Notes under the pieces: model-generated
The model's input: the letters and a program-made list of their open reading frames with translations, nothing else
Told to the model about the DNA's origin: nothing
Database searches by the model: none
Shown here: positions 9,545 through 17,871 of the stretch, piece after piece
Position numbering within the stretch: the stretch's first letter is position 1
Layout of the letters: every line of letters begins with the position of its first letter
NCBI RefSeq assembly: GCF_029714205.1
Contig: NZ_CP121648.1
Coordinates: 1,798,001 to 1,862,000, forward strand
Reading direction: 5' to 3'
DNA length: 64,000 bases
Origin: Methylobacterium sp. CB376
Lineage (GTDB): Bacteria; Pseudomonadota; Alphaproteobacteria; Rhizobiales; Beijerinckiaceae
Made by a program: the position numbers and the translations under genes

Positions 9545-9901
9545 GTGAAAAACTATCACGAAGAACTTTATGAAGATTATACGGATCCTGCATCCGTCGT
9601 GATCGACGAGTTGAGCGAGATCGATTATGTTGAGCATTTAAAAATCATCCTAAAATCTCATATGGGTCATTTTTTGGAAACCGGAGAAATCAGCAAGGTT
9701 GGCCTCGAAGCCAGTCGGTTGGATTTTGACGAGCTGATAAAGCGTTACGATGCCGACATCGAGGCGAAGATGATCATCAATTTCGCCAAAGATCGTCTAT
9801 TTGGCGCAATCTGTTGCTTCAAAGATAATACGGCTCTGGCGTTGAGGCACATCGAAGAAACGCTCGGATACGTCGAGCGTATCCGAACCATATTTGACTA
9901 G
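9545..9901 (+). CDS. AT-rich orphan gene, hypothetical protein (118 aa)
   Basis: The product is not recognised. The composition is unlike anything else in the window: codons end often in A/T and the protein is rich in Asp, Glu, Ile, Lys and Tyr. Visible segments are YHEELYEDYTDPASVVIDE, HLKIILKSHMGHFLETGEI and LALRHIEETLGYVERI, which suggest an all-helical cytosolic protein. GTG at 9545 is chosen because a G-rich site lies just upstream; a TTG at 9518 would add nine residues. There is no signal peptide. Recent horizontal transfer is likely. It is followed by repeat family B, a common insertion neighbourhood here. Confidence 0.8.
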   Translation: MKNYHEELYEDYTDPASVVIDELSEIDYVEHLKIILKSHMGHFLETGEISKVGLEASRLDFDELIKRYDADIEAKMIINFAKDRLFGAICCFKDNTALALRHIEETLGYVERIRTIFD

Positions 9902-10026
9902 GTGGGAGTTCGACTCGGAGCCCTTCCTCCCCTTTCGACGCTCTCGCGGCGACCCTCGCCAGCCTGCGCCGCGATGCCGGGCGGGGGCGCGACGAGGGAC
10001 GCGCGCAACCGCGGCTTGCCGGGCCC

Positions 10027-10155
10027 GGATCACACGCCTGCGCGGCGCCTGAGCGAAGCCCCAATCCGCCATCCCGAAGGGATCAAGCGGATCACCAGCC
10101 CGCGCGGCGCCTGAGCGAAGCCCACATCCGCCATCCCGAAGGGATCAAGCGGATT
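10027..10155. repeat. Dispersed repeat family B, tandem pair
   Basis: Two copies of a unit of about 62 bp containing cgcgcggcgcctgagcgaag and atccgccatcccgaagggat are fused at gatcaagcggatcac. The same unit recurs, also as a tandem pair, at 44336-44463, in reverse orientation at 11251-11341, and in a diverged form at 49940-50062. Confidence 0.85.
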
Positions 10156-10234
10156 TGGGATGAGCGGCATCCGAGGTCGCGCGGCGTTCTCCGCTGGCCC
10201 CGCCCCGCGACGACGCGCGAGCCGAATCGGTCTC

Positions 10235-10537
10235 TGCGCCGCCTCGAAGGCGGTGCGGTCGTTCGCCCGCAACTGGATCCTCGACCTGAAGGGGCGCGGC
10301 ATCCGGGTGAACACGCTCAGCCCCGGCGCGACCCGCAGGCCGGGCCTCGTCGCCCTTGCCGGCCCGGATGCGGCCCAGCAGCAGGGGCTGCTCGACCATC
10401 TCGCCTCGAAGGTCCCGACGGGCCGGGTCGGCGAGCCGGACGAGATCGCGAAGGCGGCGGTGTTCCTGGCCTCGGACGACGCGAGCTTCATCGACGGCGT
10501 CGAGGTCTTCGTCGATGGCGGCCAGGCCCAGGTCTGA
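10235..10537 (+). pseudogene. Short-chain dehydrogenase/reductase, C-terminal remnant
   Basis: Only the last 100 or so residues of a classical SDR are present: a degraded catalytic helix (ASKAVRSFARNWILDLKG; the active-site Tyr that should precede SK is gone), then the conserved GIRVNTLSPGAT, the GRVGEPDEIAKAAVFLAS helix and the terminal FVDGGQAQV. The Rossmann nucleotide-binding half is missing; repeat B lies directly upstream where it should be. It is most likely a gene truncated at the repeat. Upstream codons in this frame back to 10160 look non-coding. Confidence 0.8.
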
Positions 10538-10572
10538 CCCGGGATCCGCCTCGATCGGGCGGATCCCGGGTC
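10536..10572 (+). terminator. Palindrome at the SDR remnant's stop
   Basis: A 13-bp perfect stem (gacccgggatccg / cggatcccgggtc) overlaps the stop codon. The same GGGATCC-type palindrome occurs at the 3' ends of the genes at 11339 and 50060 and at 44304-44340. It is terminator-like without a U-tract. Confidence 0.5.
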
Positions 10573-10656
10573 GGGAAGCCCGCGCGGCGGAGCCTCGCGC
10601 GGCGGCGCGGCGACCGCGTGACCACCGGCGGCGCGGCGGACGCGGTGTCCAGAGCC

Positions 10657-10923
10657 TCAAGAGACGCTTCGATCGCGCCTCTGCTCGTCAACCACGTCGT
10701 AGATGCTGCACATCGCATTGAGGAACTGGATGACGGCGCTCTTGATCGCCGTCCGGTCGGACTCTCCGGCTCCGATCACATCGATCGTGAAGTGGCGTCT
10801 GCGATGGGCGTCCTCCTGCAGCGTCACTTTCACGGATTCGATGTCTTCGAAGCACGGCATCTCTTTGAGGTAGAGAAGGGCCAAGCATTCGATCTCAGAG
10901 CAAGTTCTCCGCGGGCGCCTCAC
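10657..10923 (-). CDS. Hypothetical small protein (88 aa)
   Basis: The product is not recognised, but the sequence reads as genuine: IECLALLYLKEMPCFEDIES, VKVTLQEDAHRRRHFTIDVI and AIKSAVIQFLNAMCSIYDVV suggest an alternating alpha/beta domain with four Cys. GTG at 10923 has a ggag site nine bases upstream; an ATG seven bases further up is out of frame. GC is lower than that of its neighbours. There is no signal peptide, and no neighbour hints at function. Confidence 0.65.
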   Translation of the reverse strand: MRRPRRTCSEIECLALLYLKEMPCFEDIESVKVTLQEDAHRRRHFTIDVIGAGESDRTAIKSAVIQFLNAMCSIYDVVDEQRRDRSVS

Positions 10924-11250
10924 TTACCATACTCCAGTGCAGCATGGGACCAGCAGCGTCGCAATCCGGCAGCGACTGATCAACGATAGTTGTTAACATT
11001 TGCTGTTCACGATCCCTCGATCATCGATCGGCGCGACTCCACTGCAAAGCTGCGGGCCGCGTGCTCCGGCGCGACGCGGGAGAGGGGGCGGGCGGAGAGC
11101 GCCGGCGCGGCCGGCGCCGCGCCCGAGCGGGTCGCTCCCGATCGTTCGGCGCGGCTCGACCCGTGACGAGGCCGCGGAACGCTCTCGCCGTCCCGTGCCC
11201 GGCAGGATGCGTCTTCGCCGTCAACTCGTCTTCGAAAAGGAACGTTCCCG
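10924..11250. other. Intergenic region, no gene seen
   Basis: An AT-richer patch (about 10925-11040) should hold the promoter of the small minus-strand gene at 10657-10923. The rest is GC-rich with only shadow frames. Confidence 0.5.
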
Positions 11251-11341
11251 CTGATCCTTCGGGATGGCGGATTGGGGCTTCGCTCACGCGCCGCGCGGGC
11301 TCGTGATCCGGGATCCGGTCGGATCACCGGATCCCGGATCA
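11251..11341. repeat. Dispersed repeat B (reverse copy) with terminator-like palindrome
   Basis: A single reversed copy of repeat B runs from 11251 and ends in the palindrome gatccgggatccgg / ccggatcccggatc (11303-11340), which touches the stop codon (11339-11341) of the minus-strand monooxygenase gene. It would form a strong hairpin right at the end of that transcript. Confidence 0.75.
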
Positions 11342-12709
11342 GGCCTCCGCCCGTCGGAACCGCGCCGCCGGGTGGCTCCCCGGCAGCAGTCGCCGCGCCT
11401 CGCCGAACACCTTCTGGCGCAAGGTGCCCGGCGCGTAGTCCGCCTTGTAGCGGCCCCGGCGCTGCAATTCCGGCACGACGAGGTCGATGAAGTCGCCGAA
11501 GCCCTCGGGCGTCACCGCGTAGCTCAGGTTGAAGCCGTCGAGGCCGGTCCCATCCATCCAGGCTTCGAGCCCGTCCGCGACCTGCTCGGGCGAGCCGATC
11601 AGCACCGGGCCGCGGCCGCCGATCGCGTTGTGCTGCACGATCTCCCGGATGGTCCAGCGCCGCTCGGCCCGCGCGAAGGACTCGACCATCGAGGTCACCG
11701 CGTTGTCGCGGCGGATCACCGGGAAGGGATCGTCGAGCGAATAGGCCGAGAGATCGATGCCGGTCCAGCCCGAGAACAGGGCGAGCGCGCCCTCCGGGTC
11801 GACATAGGCGAGGTAGTCGCGGTGCTTGTCGCGCGCCTCCGCCTCGCTGCGCCCGACGATCACCGTGATCAACCCGAAGAACAGGATGTCGTCCGGGTCG
11901 CGGCCGCGCGCCGCCGCGCGGGCGCGGGTATCCGCCACGGTGGCGGCGACCGCCCGCCGCGAGGGATCGCTCAGGAACACCGCCTCGGCATGCGCGGCCG
12001 CGAAGTCGCGGCCCCGGTGCGAGGCCCCGGCCTGGAACAGGAAGGGCGTGCGCTGCGGCGAGGGTTCGACCAGGTGGATGCCCTGCATGCGGAAATGCGC
12101 GCCCGCGTGCGCGATCCGGTGGATCTTCGCCGGGTCGGCGAACAGGCCGCGCTCCCGGTCGCGCAGCACCGCCCCGTCCTCCCAGCTCTCCTCCCAGAGG
12201 CGGTAGACCACGTCGAGGAACTCGTCGGCGATGTCGTAGCGGGTGTCGTGCGCGGTGATGCCGGGCCGGCCCACCGCCCGCGAGGCCGCGTCCGAGTAGC
12301 CCGTGACCACGTTCCAGGCGATGCGCCCGCGCGTGAGGTGGTCGAGGGTGGAGAAGCGGCGGGCGAGCGTGAAGGGCGGCTCGTAGGAGACCGAGGCCGT
12401 CACCCCGAAGCCGAGATGCGCGGTCACCGCCGCCATGGCGGAGACGAGGAGCATCGGGTCGTGCTTGGGCACCTGCGCGGCCCGGCGCAGGGCCGCCTCG
12501 GCGCTGCCCGCGTAGACGTCGTGGATGCCGATGCCGTCGGCGATGAACAGCGTCTCGAACAGCCCGCGCTCCAGGAGCCGCGCGAGGTCGGTCCAGTAAT
12601 CGAGCGTGTGGAAGGCGAGCGAGCGGTCGCGCGGATGGCGCCACAGGCCGGGCGAGAGGTGGACCGGGCTGTGGATCGCGAAGCCGTTGACGCGGATGGG
12701 CTTGGGCAT
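11339..12709 (-). CDS. FMN-dependent monooxygenase, NtaA/SnaA/DszA type (copy 1)
   Basis: Luciferase-like flavin monooxygenase (456 aa) of the NtaA/DszA branch, which uses FMNH2 from a separate reductase to oxidise organosulfur or organonitrogen compounds. Family features in order: WRHPRDRSLAFHTLDYWTDL near the N-terminus, FIADGIGIHDVYAG, FGVTASVSYEPPFTLARRFS, LDHLTRGRIAWNVVTGY, and EPSPQRTPFLFQAGASHRGR. The length is normal. The ATG at 12709 is chosen; a GTG at 12721 would overlap the upstream stop as GTGA and add four residues. It is last of a three-gene minus-strand operon with a paralogue and a MetQ-like binding protein, so a sulfur-source role is likely. The exact substrate is unknown. 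Confidence 0.88.
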   Translation of the reverse strand: MPKPIRVNGFAIHSPVHLSPGLWRHPRDRSLAFHTLDYWTDLARLLERGLFETLFIADGIGIHDVYAGSAEAALRRAAQVPKHDPMLLVSAMAAVTAHLGFGVTASVSYEPPFTLARRFSTLDHLTRGRIAWNVVTGYSDAASRAVGRPGITAHDTRYDIADEFLDVVYRLWEESWEDGAVLRDRERGLFADPAKIHRIAHAGAHFRMQGIHLVEPSPQRTPFLFQAGASHRGRDFAAAHAEAVFLSDPSRRAVAATVADTRARAAARGRDPDDILFFGLITVIVGRSEAEARDKHRDYLAYVDPEGALALFSGWTGIDLSAYSLDDPFPVIRRDNAVTSMVESFARAERRWTIREIVQHNAIGGRGPVLIGSPEQVADGLEAWMDGTGLDGFNLSYAVTPEGFGDFIDLVVPELQRRGRYKADYAPGTLRQKVFGEARRLLPGSHPAARFRRAEA

Positions 12710-12717
12710 GGCGGTGG

Positions 12718-14091
12718 TCACGCCGCGCGGCGCCGGAACGCGGCGCCCGGATGGGTGGATTTCAGCCGCGCGCCCGTCCCCGGAAACAGCTTCTCGCGCA
12801 ACGTGCCCTCCTGGTAGCGGGTCTTGAAGGCGCCGCGGTCCTGCAGTGCGGGCACCACGAGGTCGACGAAGGCCTCCAGCGTCTCCGGCACGACCACGCG
12901 GGTCAGGTTGAAGCCGTCGACGTCCGCCTCCTCGGCCCAGGACAGGAGTTCGTCCGCGACCTCGCCGGGCGAGCCGACGATGAAGGGCGCCCGCGCGCCG
13001 AGCGGCCCGAACTGCGCGAAGTCCCGGACGGTGAAGCGGTGGTCCGTGTTCACCGTCAGGTTCTCGACCAGCGACTGCATGGCGTTGGTCTCGACGTAGG
13101 CCAGCGCCTCGTCGGGGCCGAGCGCCGAGAGGTCGATGCCGGTCCAGCCCGAGACGAGCGCGAGCTGGCCCTGCACGTCGAGGTAGCGGGCGTACTCGTC
13201 GCGCAGGTCCAGCGCCTCGGCGCGGGTCGGGGCGACGATCACGGTCGCGCCCAGGAACATCAGGATGTCGTGGCGCGCCCGCCCGTGCGCGCGCGCGGCC
13301 TCGCGGATGCGGCGCACGGCCTGGCCGGCGATGGCCCTGGTGTGGCCGTTGAGGAAGATGCACTCGGCGTGGCGCGCCGCGAAGGCGCGGCCGCGCGCGG
13401 AGGTGCCGGCTTGGTAGAGCACCGGCGTGCGCTGGGGCGAGGGCTCGGCGAGGTGGTGGGCGTCGACCCGGTAATAGGGGCCGTCGTGGCGGATCCGGTG
13501 CACCTTGTCCGGGCGGGTGTAGAGGCCGCGCGCGCGGTCGCGCACGACCGCGCCGTCCTCCCAGCTGCCCTCCCAGAGCTTGTAGGCGGCCGCCATGAAG
13601 TCCTCGCCCGCCTCGTAGCGGGCGTCGTGGGCGCGGGCCTGCGCGAGGCCCATGCCGCGGGCACCGCTCTCCAGGTAGCCGGTGACGACGTTCCAGCCGA
13701 CCCGGCCCCCGGTGAGGTGGTCGAGCGTCGAGAAGCGCCGGGCGAATTGGTAGGGGTGCTCGTAGGTGAGGTTCGCCGTCACCCCGAAGCCGATCTGCGA
13801 GGTGACGAGCGCCATCGCCGGCACGACCAGGAGCGGGTCGGCGTTCGGCGCCTGGGCGGCGCCCGCGAGCGCCGCGTCGGCGCTGCCGCCGTAGACGTCG
13901 TAGGTGCCGAACACGTCGGCGAGGAAGATGCCGTCGAGGAGCCCGCGCTCGGCCGTGCGGGCGAGGGAGGTCCAGTAATCCAGGGAGGTGTAGCGCACCG
14001 AGGCGTCGCGCGGGTGGCGCCACATCCCGGCCCAGGAATGGCCGGGGGCGTGCATGTGGAAGGCGTTCAGCCTCAGCTCGCGGCGGCTCAT
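12718..14091 (-). CDS. FMN-dependent monooxygenase, NtaA/SnaA/DszA type (copy 2)
   Basis: Paralogue (457 aa) of the downstream monooxygenase, with the same motif series: WRHPRDASVRYTSLDYWTSL, FLADVFGTYDVYGGSADAAL, FGVTANLTYEHPYQFARRFS, LDHLTGGRVGWNVVTGYLES and EPSPQRTPVLYQAGTSARGR. The start ATG at 14091 overlaps the stop of the MetQ-like gene by four bases (ATGA), so translation is probably coupled. No flavin reductase is encoded in the window. Two paralogues side by side may act on successive or related substrates. Confidence 0.88.
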   Translation of the reverse strand: MSRRELRLNAFHMHAPGHSWAGMWRHPRDASVRYTSLDYWTSLARTAERGLLDGIFLADVFGTYDVYGGSADAALAGAAQAPNADPLLVVPAMALVTSQIGFGVTANLTYEHPYQFARRFSTLDHLTGGRVGWNVVTGYLESGARGMGLAQARAHDARYEAGEDFMAAAYKLWEGSWEDGAVVRDRARGLYTRPDKVHRIRHDGPYYRVDAHHLAEPSPQRTPVLYQAGTSARGRAFAARHAECIFLNGHTRAIAGQAVRRIREAARAHGRARHDILMFLGATVIVAPTRAEALDLRDEYARYLDVQGQLALVSGWTGIDLSALGPDEALAYVETNAMQSLVENLTVNTDHRFTVRDFAQFGPLGARAPFIVGSPGEVADELLSWAEEADVDGFNLTRVVVPETLEAFVDLVVPALQDRGAFKTRYQEGTLREKLFPGTGARLKSTHPGAAFRRRAA

Positions 14092-14945
14092 TCGAAGTCG
14101 TCCGGCAGGGTGAAACCGTCGTAGAAGCGGTCGGCCCGGATCGCGGCCTTGAACGCGTCCGAGCGGTAGGCGGCGACGAGGTCGCGCGCCCAGGCCGTGC
14201 CGGCGGAGGCCCTGCGCACCGCCACCACGTTCACGTAGGGCGAGGTCATCCTCTCCAGCGCCAGCGCCTCGCTGAGCTTCAGCCCGCTGAAGATCGCGAA
14301 ATTGCCCTGGATCGCCGCGAAGTCGACGTCGTCGAGCACGCGCGGGGCCTGCGCGGCCTCCAGCGGCACCAGCCGGATACCCGCCGGATTCGCGATCACG
14401 TCGAGTTCGGTGACGTCGACCGGGTTGCCGTTGGGGCGCAGCCTCACCCAGCCGAGGTCGCGCAGGATCTTGAGGGCGCGTTCCAGGTTCACCGGGTCGT
14501 TCGGCACCGCCACGCTGGCGCCGGGGCGCACGGCCCCGGCGTCGCGATGCTTGCGCGAGTAGAGCCCCATCGGCGGGGTCGGCACCTGCACGATGCCGAC
14601 GAGGTCGGTGCCGTTCCGGTCGTTGTAGGCCTTCAGGTAGACGCTGTGCTGCATCACGTTGGCGTCGACCTCGCCGCGGGCCACGGCCGCGTTCACCTCC
14701 AGGCCGGTGCTGAACTGGAGCCGCTGCACCCGGTAGCCCTGGGCCCGCAGAATCGGCTCGACCCCGGCCCGGAAGGCCTCCTCGTAGGGGCCGGGCGCGA
14801 AGCCGACCTTGAGGTCGGGCCGGTCCGGCCCGGCGCGCGCGCCGCTCGCCGGCGCGAGCACACCGCTCGCCGCCAGCACAGCGCTCGCCGCGAGCGCGCC
14901 GCTCACCGCGAGCCCGGCGACGAACCGGAGAAGCTGGCGTCGCAT
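14088..14945 (-). CDS. MetQ/NlpA-family substrate-binding protein
   Basis: Periplasmic binding protein (285 aa) of the MetQ/NlpA lipoprotein family, normally for methionine and related sulfur compounds. The N-terminus is a signal peptide (MRRQLLRFVAGLAVSGALAA...) without an obvious lipobox Cys. The mature part shows LKVGFAPGPYEEAFRAGVEP, VARGEVDANVMQHSVYLKAY and VAVPNDPVNLERALKIL, all typical. It heads the operon with the two monooxygenases. MetN (ATPase) and MetI (permease) are not in the window, so it must borrow or find its transporter elsewhere. ATG 14945 fits the signal peptide; longer in-frame starts run into the divergent promoter region. Confidence 0.85.
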   Translation of the reverse strand: MRRQLLRFVAGLAVSGALAASAVLAASGVLAPASGARAGPDRPDLKVGFAPGPYEEAFRAGVEPILRAQGYRVQRLQFSTGLEVNAAVARGEVDANVMQHSVYLKAYNDRNGTDLVGIVQVPTPPMGLYSRKHRDAGAVRPGASVAVPNDPVNLERALKILRDLGWVRLRPNGNPVDVTELDVIANPAGIRLVPLEAAQAPRVLDDVDFAAIQGNFAIFSGLKLSEALALERMTSPYVNVVAVRRASAGTAWARDLVAAYRSDAFKAAIRADRFYDGFTLPDDFE

Positions 14946-15375
14946 GGTCAGGCCTCCCGCGCCCGCCGGCCGGACACGCGCGCCGGTGCTTTCGGCCGCG
15001 ACCCGGCCGGATCGAGGGTCTCGCATGCCATGAGGGGTCTCCCGAGGGGCGGCCGTCGCGGCCCTTGCCCAAGCCCGGGAACGCTCTCGCGCCGCGGCGC
15101 CGAAGTCAACGAGAATGTTCTTTTTAAAGAACGGCCTCGGGGAGGCTCGGCCCCTCTCGCGGGCGGAGAGGCGAGATTTTCGTTGCTGCCGCGGGGAGCC
15201 AACAGCCCCGGGCCGGGACCGGAGGGCGGCCTCGCGATATTCCGCGGAAAAAACGTTCGGAATGAGAAACAGGCCGGACGGCGGCCGGACCCGCTTGCCA
15301 CGCTCTTCGAATTGTCTATCAACTAAGTGGATTACACGCCGGCGCGGGTCCCCGCGCGCCACAGGGAGCAGGCCG
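14946..15375. other. Divergent control region of the sulfur cluster
   Basis: 430 bp between the MetQ-like operon (left) and the SfnB-like gene (right). It holds the palindrome at 15117-15132, a ttccgcggaa palindrome near 15240, and a low-GC stretch (15235-15340). Open frames through it are shadows. Confidence 0.6.
15117..15132. promoter_or_regulatory. Candidate operator palindrome
   Basis: gttcttt-tt-aaagaac is a perfect 7-bp inverted repeat with a 2-bp centre, conspicuous in GC-rich surroundings and located between divergent sulfur-assimilation genes. The regulator is unknown; a sulfur-responsive LysR- or GntR-type protein is possible. Confidence 0.45.
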
Positions 15376-16599
15376 ATGTCGCAGGTTCAGGCAGGGTGGG
15401 GCGGGGGGCCGAGCGCCCGCTACGAGGATCTCGCCGAGCGCTTCCGTCCGGTCTTCCGGCGCATCCGCGACACGGCGGCTGCCCGCGACCGCGAGCGGCG
15501 CCTGCCGCACGAGGAGATCGCGTGGCTGCGCGAGGCCGGCTTCACCACCCTGCGCCTGCCGCGCGCCCATGCCGGCCACGACGCCACCCTGCCGGAGCTG
15601 TTCAACCTGCTGATCGAGCTCTCGGCCGCGGATTCGAACGTCACCAACGCGCTGCGGGCGCATGTCGGCTTCACCGAGGACGCCCTGAACGCCCGCTCGC
15701 CCGCGTGGCGCGAGGCCTGGATCGCCCGCATCGGCCGCGGCGAGACGGTGGGGAGCGGCGTCTCCGAGACCGGATCCGCCAGGGTCGGGTCCTTCGAGAC
15801 GGTGCTGCGGCGCGACGGCGCCGGCTGGCGGCTGTCCGGCACCAAGTACTACACGACGGGCTCGCTCTTCGCCGACTGGATCCACCTCGCGGCCGAGGAC
15901 GAGGCCGGCGCGCCGGTCGGCGCCGCGGTGCCCCGCCGGGCGAAGGGCGTCGAGGTCATCGACGATTGGGACGGGTTCGGGCAGGCGCTCACCGCGAGCG
16001 GCACCGTGCGCTTCACCGAGGTCTCGCTCTCGCCCGACCTCGTGAATCCGGATCCGGGCCGCTTCCGCTACGCGATGGCGTTCTTCCAGCTCGTCCACCT
16101 CGCGACGCTCGCCGGCATCGCGCGGGCGGCCGCCGAGGACGTGGCGCGCCTCGTCGGCGAGCGCCGCCGCGTCTACAGCCACGGCAACGCCGCCCGCGCG
16201 GCCGAGGACCCGCAGATCCTCCAGGTGGTTGGGCGCGTGCGCGGCGCGGCCTACGCGGCGGGCGCGGTGGCCCTGCGCAGCGCCGAGGCGCTGCAGCGGG
16301 TCTACGACCTCGAGCAAGCGGGCGACGCCGAGGGCGCGGAGGCCGCCGGCACGGTGGCGGATATCGAGGTCAACCAGTCCGTGACGCCGGTGACGGGCCT
16401 CGTCCTCGACGCCACGACCCTGCTCTTCGACGCGCTCGGCGCCTCGGCGACGGCGCGCTCGCTCGGTCTCGACCGCTACTGGCGCAACGCCCGCACCATC
16501 GCCTCGCACAACCCCCGCATCTACCGCGACCGCATCGTGGGCGATTTCGCCGTCAACGGCACCGTGCCGCCCAAGCAGTACCGCGTCGGGCAGGGGTGA
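15376..16599 (+). CDS. SfnB-like acyl-CoA-dehydrogenase-family sulfur oxidoreductase
   Basis: Flavoprotein (407 aa) of the acyl-CoA dehydrogenase / DszC-type monooxygenase superfamily, closest by feel to the SfnB sulfur-acquisition group. N-terminal helices contain HEEIAWLREAGFTTLRLP. The middle beta domain has GSGVSETGS and WRLSGTKYYTTGSLFADWI. The C-terminal helical domain ends in ARTIASHNPRIYRDRIVGDF, where SHNPxxYR is typical of the DszC/SfnB branch. The start ATG has a ggag site. It is divergent from the monooxygenase operon across the shared control region. These enzymes oxidise a sulfur (or amine) atom with reduced flavin; the substrate is unknown. Confidence 0.85.
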   Translation: MSQVQAGWGGGPSARYEDLAERFRPVFRRIRDTAAARDRERRLPHEEIAWLREAGFTTLRLPRAHAGHDATLPELFNLLIELSAADSNVTNALRAHVGFTEDALNARSPAWREAWIARIGRGETVGSGVSETGSARVGSFETVLRRDGAGWRLSGTKYYTTGSLFADWIHLAAEDEAGAPVGAAVPRRAKGVEVIDDWDGFGQALTASGTVRFTEVSLSPDLVNPDPGRFRYAMAFFQLVHLATLAGIARAAAEDVARLVGERRRVYSHGNAARAAEDPQILQVVGRVRGAAYAAGAVALRSAEALQRVYDLEQAGDAEGAEAAGTVADIEVNQSVTPVTGLVLDATTLLFDALGASATARSLGLDRYWRNARTIASHNPRIYRDRIVGDFAVNGTVPPKQYRVGQG

Positions 16600-16773
16600 G
16601 GCGCGAGGCGGAACGGCTCACGCCCCCGGCCAGGCCGGCACGAAGCCGGGGCGCGTCCGGGCGATGAGGACGGGCGCGAGCGCCCACGCCACACCTGTGC
16701 GGCCCCACGATCCCCCCGCCGCGGCAGCGCCGAGGCGGACGGGCTGGCCGGACACCGATCGATCGTCAGCCCC

Positions 16774-17808
16774 TCAGGCGAGGAGGGGCCGCACCCGTTC
16801 GGCGAAGCGGCGCATCTCCGCCTCGAAGGGCTGGAATTGCAGCATGAACAGCTCGATCCCGGCGGCGTGGAAGGCGGCGAGGCGCTCCGCCACGGTGGCG
16901 TAGCTGCCCACCAGCCCGGCCGCCGTGCCGCCATTGGTGCCCACCGCGCGCGTCCTCGCCATGGTGCGGATCATGACCACCTCGGGATCGACGCGCGTGC
17001 GGCTCGCCTCGCGCATCCCGGCATCCGCGCCCGCGAGGTCGAGGAGCCGGGCGTGCTCGGCCCGCGCCTCCCGGTCCGTCTCGCGGGCGATCACGAAGGC
17101 CGCGAGCCCGAAGCGCAGGGGCGGCAGGTGCCGCGGCCGCGCCGCCGCGTCCGCGATCAGCCCGCGCACGGCCTCCATCGGCTGGCCGTTGAGGAACCAG
17201 ACGTCGCCCTGATCGGCCACGAGGGCGCGGGCCGGCTCGGACTCGCCCCCGAGATAGATCCGCGGGCGCGCCCGGTAGGGGTCGGCGGGCCGCAATTGCA
17301 GGTCGCTCACCCGGAAATGGCGGCCCTCGTGGCTCACCCGCTCGCCCCGCATCAGGCGCGAGACCAGCGCGATCCACTCGGCCCCGTAGGCGTAGCGGGC
17401 GTCGTGCGCCGGGAAGGGCAGGCCCGCCGCCTCGAATTCGGTCGCGTTCCAGGCATTGACGAGGTTCAGCGCGAAGCGTCCCCCGCTGATGTGCTCGATC
17501 TGCAGCGCCATCTTGGCGAGCACGACCGGGTGGAAGAGGCCCGGCTTGACCGCCGCGATCAGCTCGATCCGCTCCGTCAGCGCGGCGAGGGCCGCGGTGG
17601 CGGTCCAGGTCTCGAGCTGGTCGCGGGCCTCGTCGTAGGGGTTCACCACGTGCTGCGCCACCAGCACCGAGTCGTAGCCGAGCGCCTCCGCCTCCCGCAC
17701 CAGGGCGCGGTTGCGGGCCCAGGAGGCGTCGTCCGGCTCGTCCGGGTCGTGATGCGCCGCGCGGCTGCCGTGGACCGGCGCCCAGACGCCGAAGCGGGGA
17801 GGTGTCAT
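16774..17808 (-). CDS. Luciferase-like flavin monooxygenase, SsuD/SfnG-like
   Basis: LLM-class FMNH2-dependent monooxygenase (344 aa) of alkanesulfonate/dimethylsulfone monooxygenase type. Family marks: MTPPRFGVWAPVHGS start, ALGYDSVLVAQHVVNPYDEA, LIAAVKPGLFHPVVLAKMAL, HISGGRFALNLVNAWNATEF, and RIYLGGESEPARALV. The length is usual for SsuD-like enzymes (about 340-390). The SsuA-like binding protein lies upstream on the same strand 63 bp away, so cleavage of an imported sulfonate or sulfone to release sulfite is the likely job. SsuE-type reductase, SsuB and SsuC are absent from the window. Confidence 0.85.
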   Translation of the reverse strand: MTPPRFGVWAPVHGSRAAHHDPDEPDDASWARNRALVREAEALGYDSVLVAQHVVNPYDEARDQLETWTATAALAALTERIELIAAVKPGLFHPVVLAKMALQIEHISGGRFALNLVNAWNATEFEAAGLPFPAHDARYAYGAEWIALVSRLMRGERVSHEGRHFRVSDLQLRPADPYRARPRIYLGGESEPARALVADQGDVWFLNGQPMEAVRGLIADAAARPRHLPPLRFGLAAFVIARETDREARAEHARLLDLAGADAGMREASRTRVDPEVVMIRTMARTRAVGTNGGTAAGLVGSYATVAERLAAFHAAGIELFMLQFQPFEAEMRRFAERVRPLLA

Positions 17809-17871
17809 CGCGCAATCCCTCTCGGGGGACGCCGCCCCCGGGCCGGAGGCGGGGCCGCCGGCGATCGGTAT

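Noticed and set aside
11339..14023. An 894-codon minus-strand frame joining both monooxygenase genes
   Set aside because: Only the last 456 codons encode the conserved monooxygenase. The upstream part is the wrong frame of the paralogous gene, whose real frame is offset and ends with a four-base overlap.
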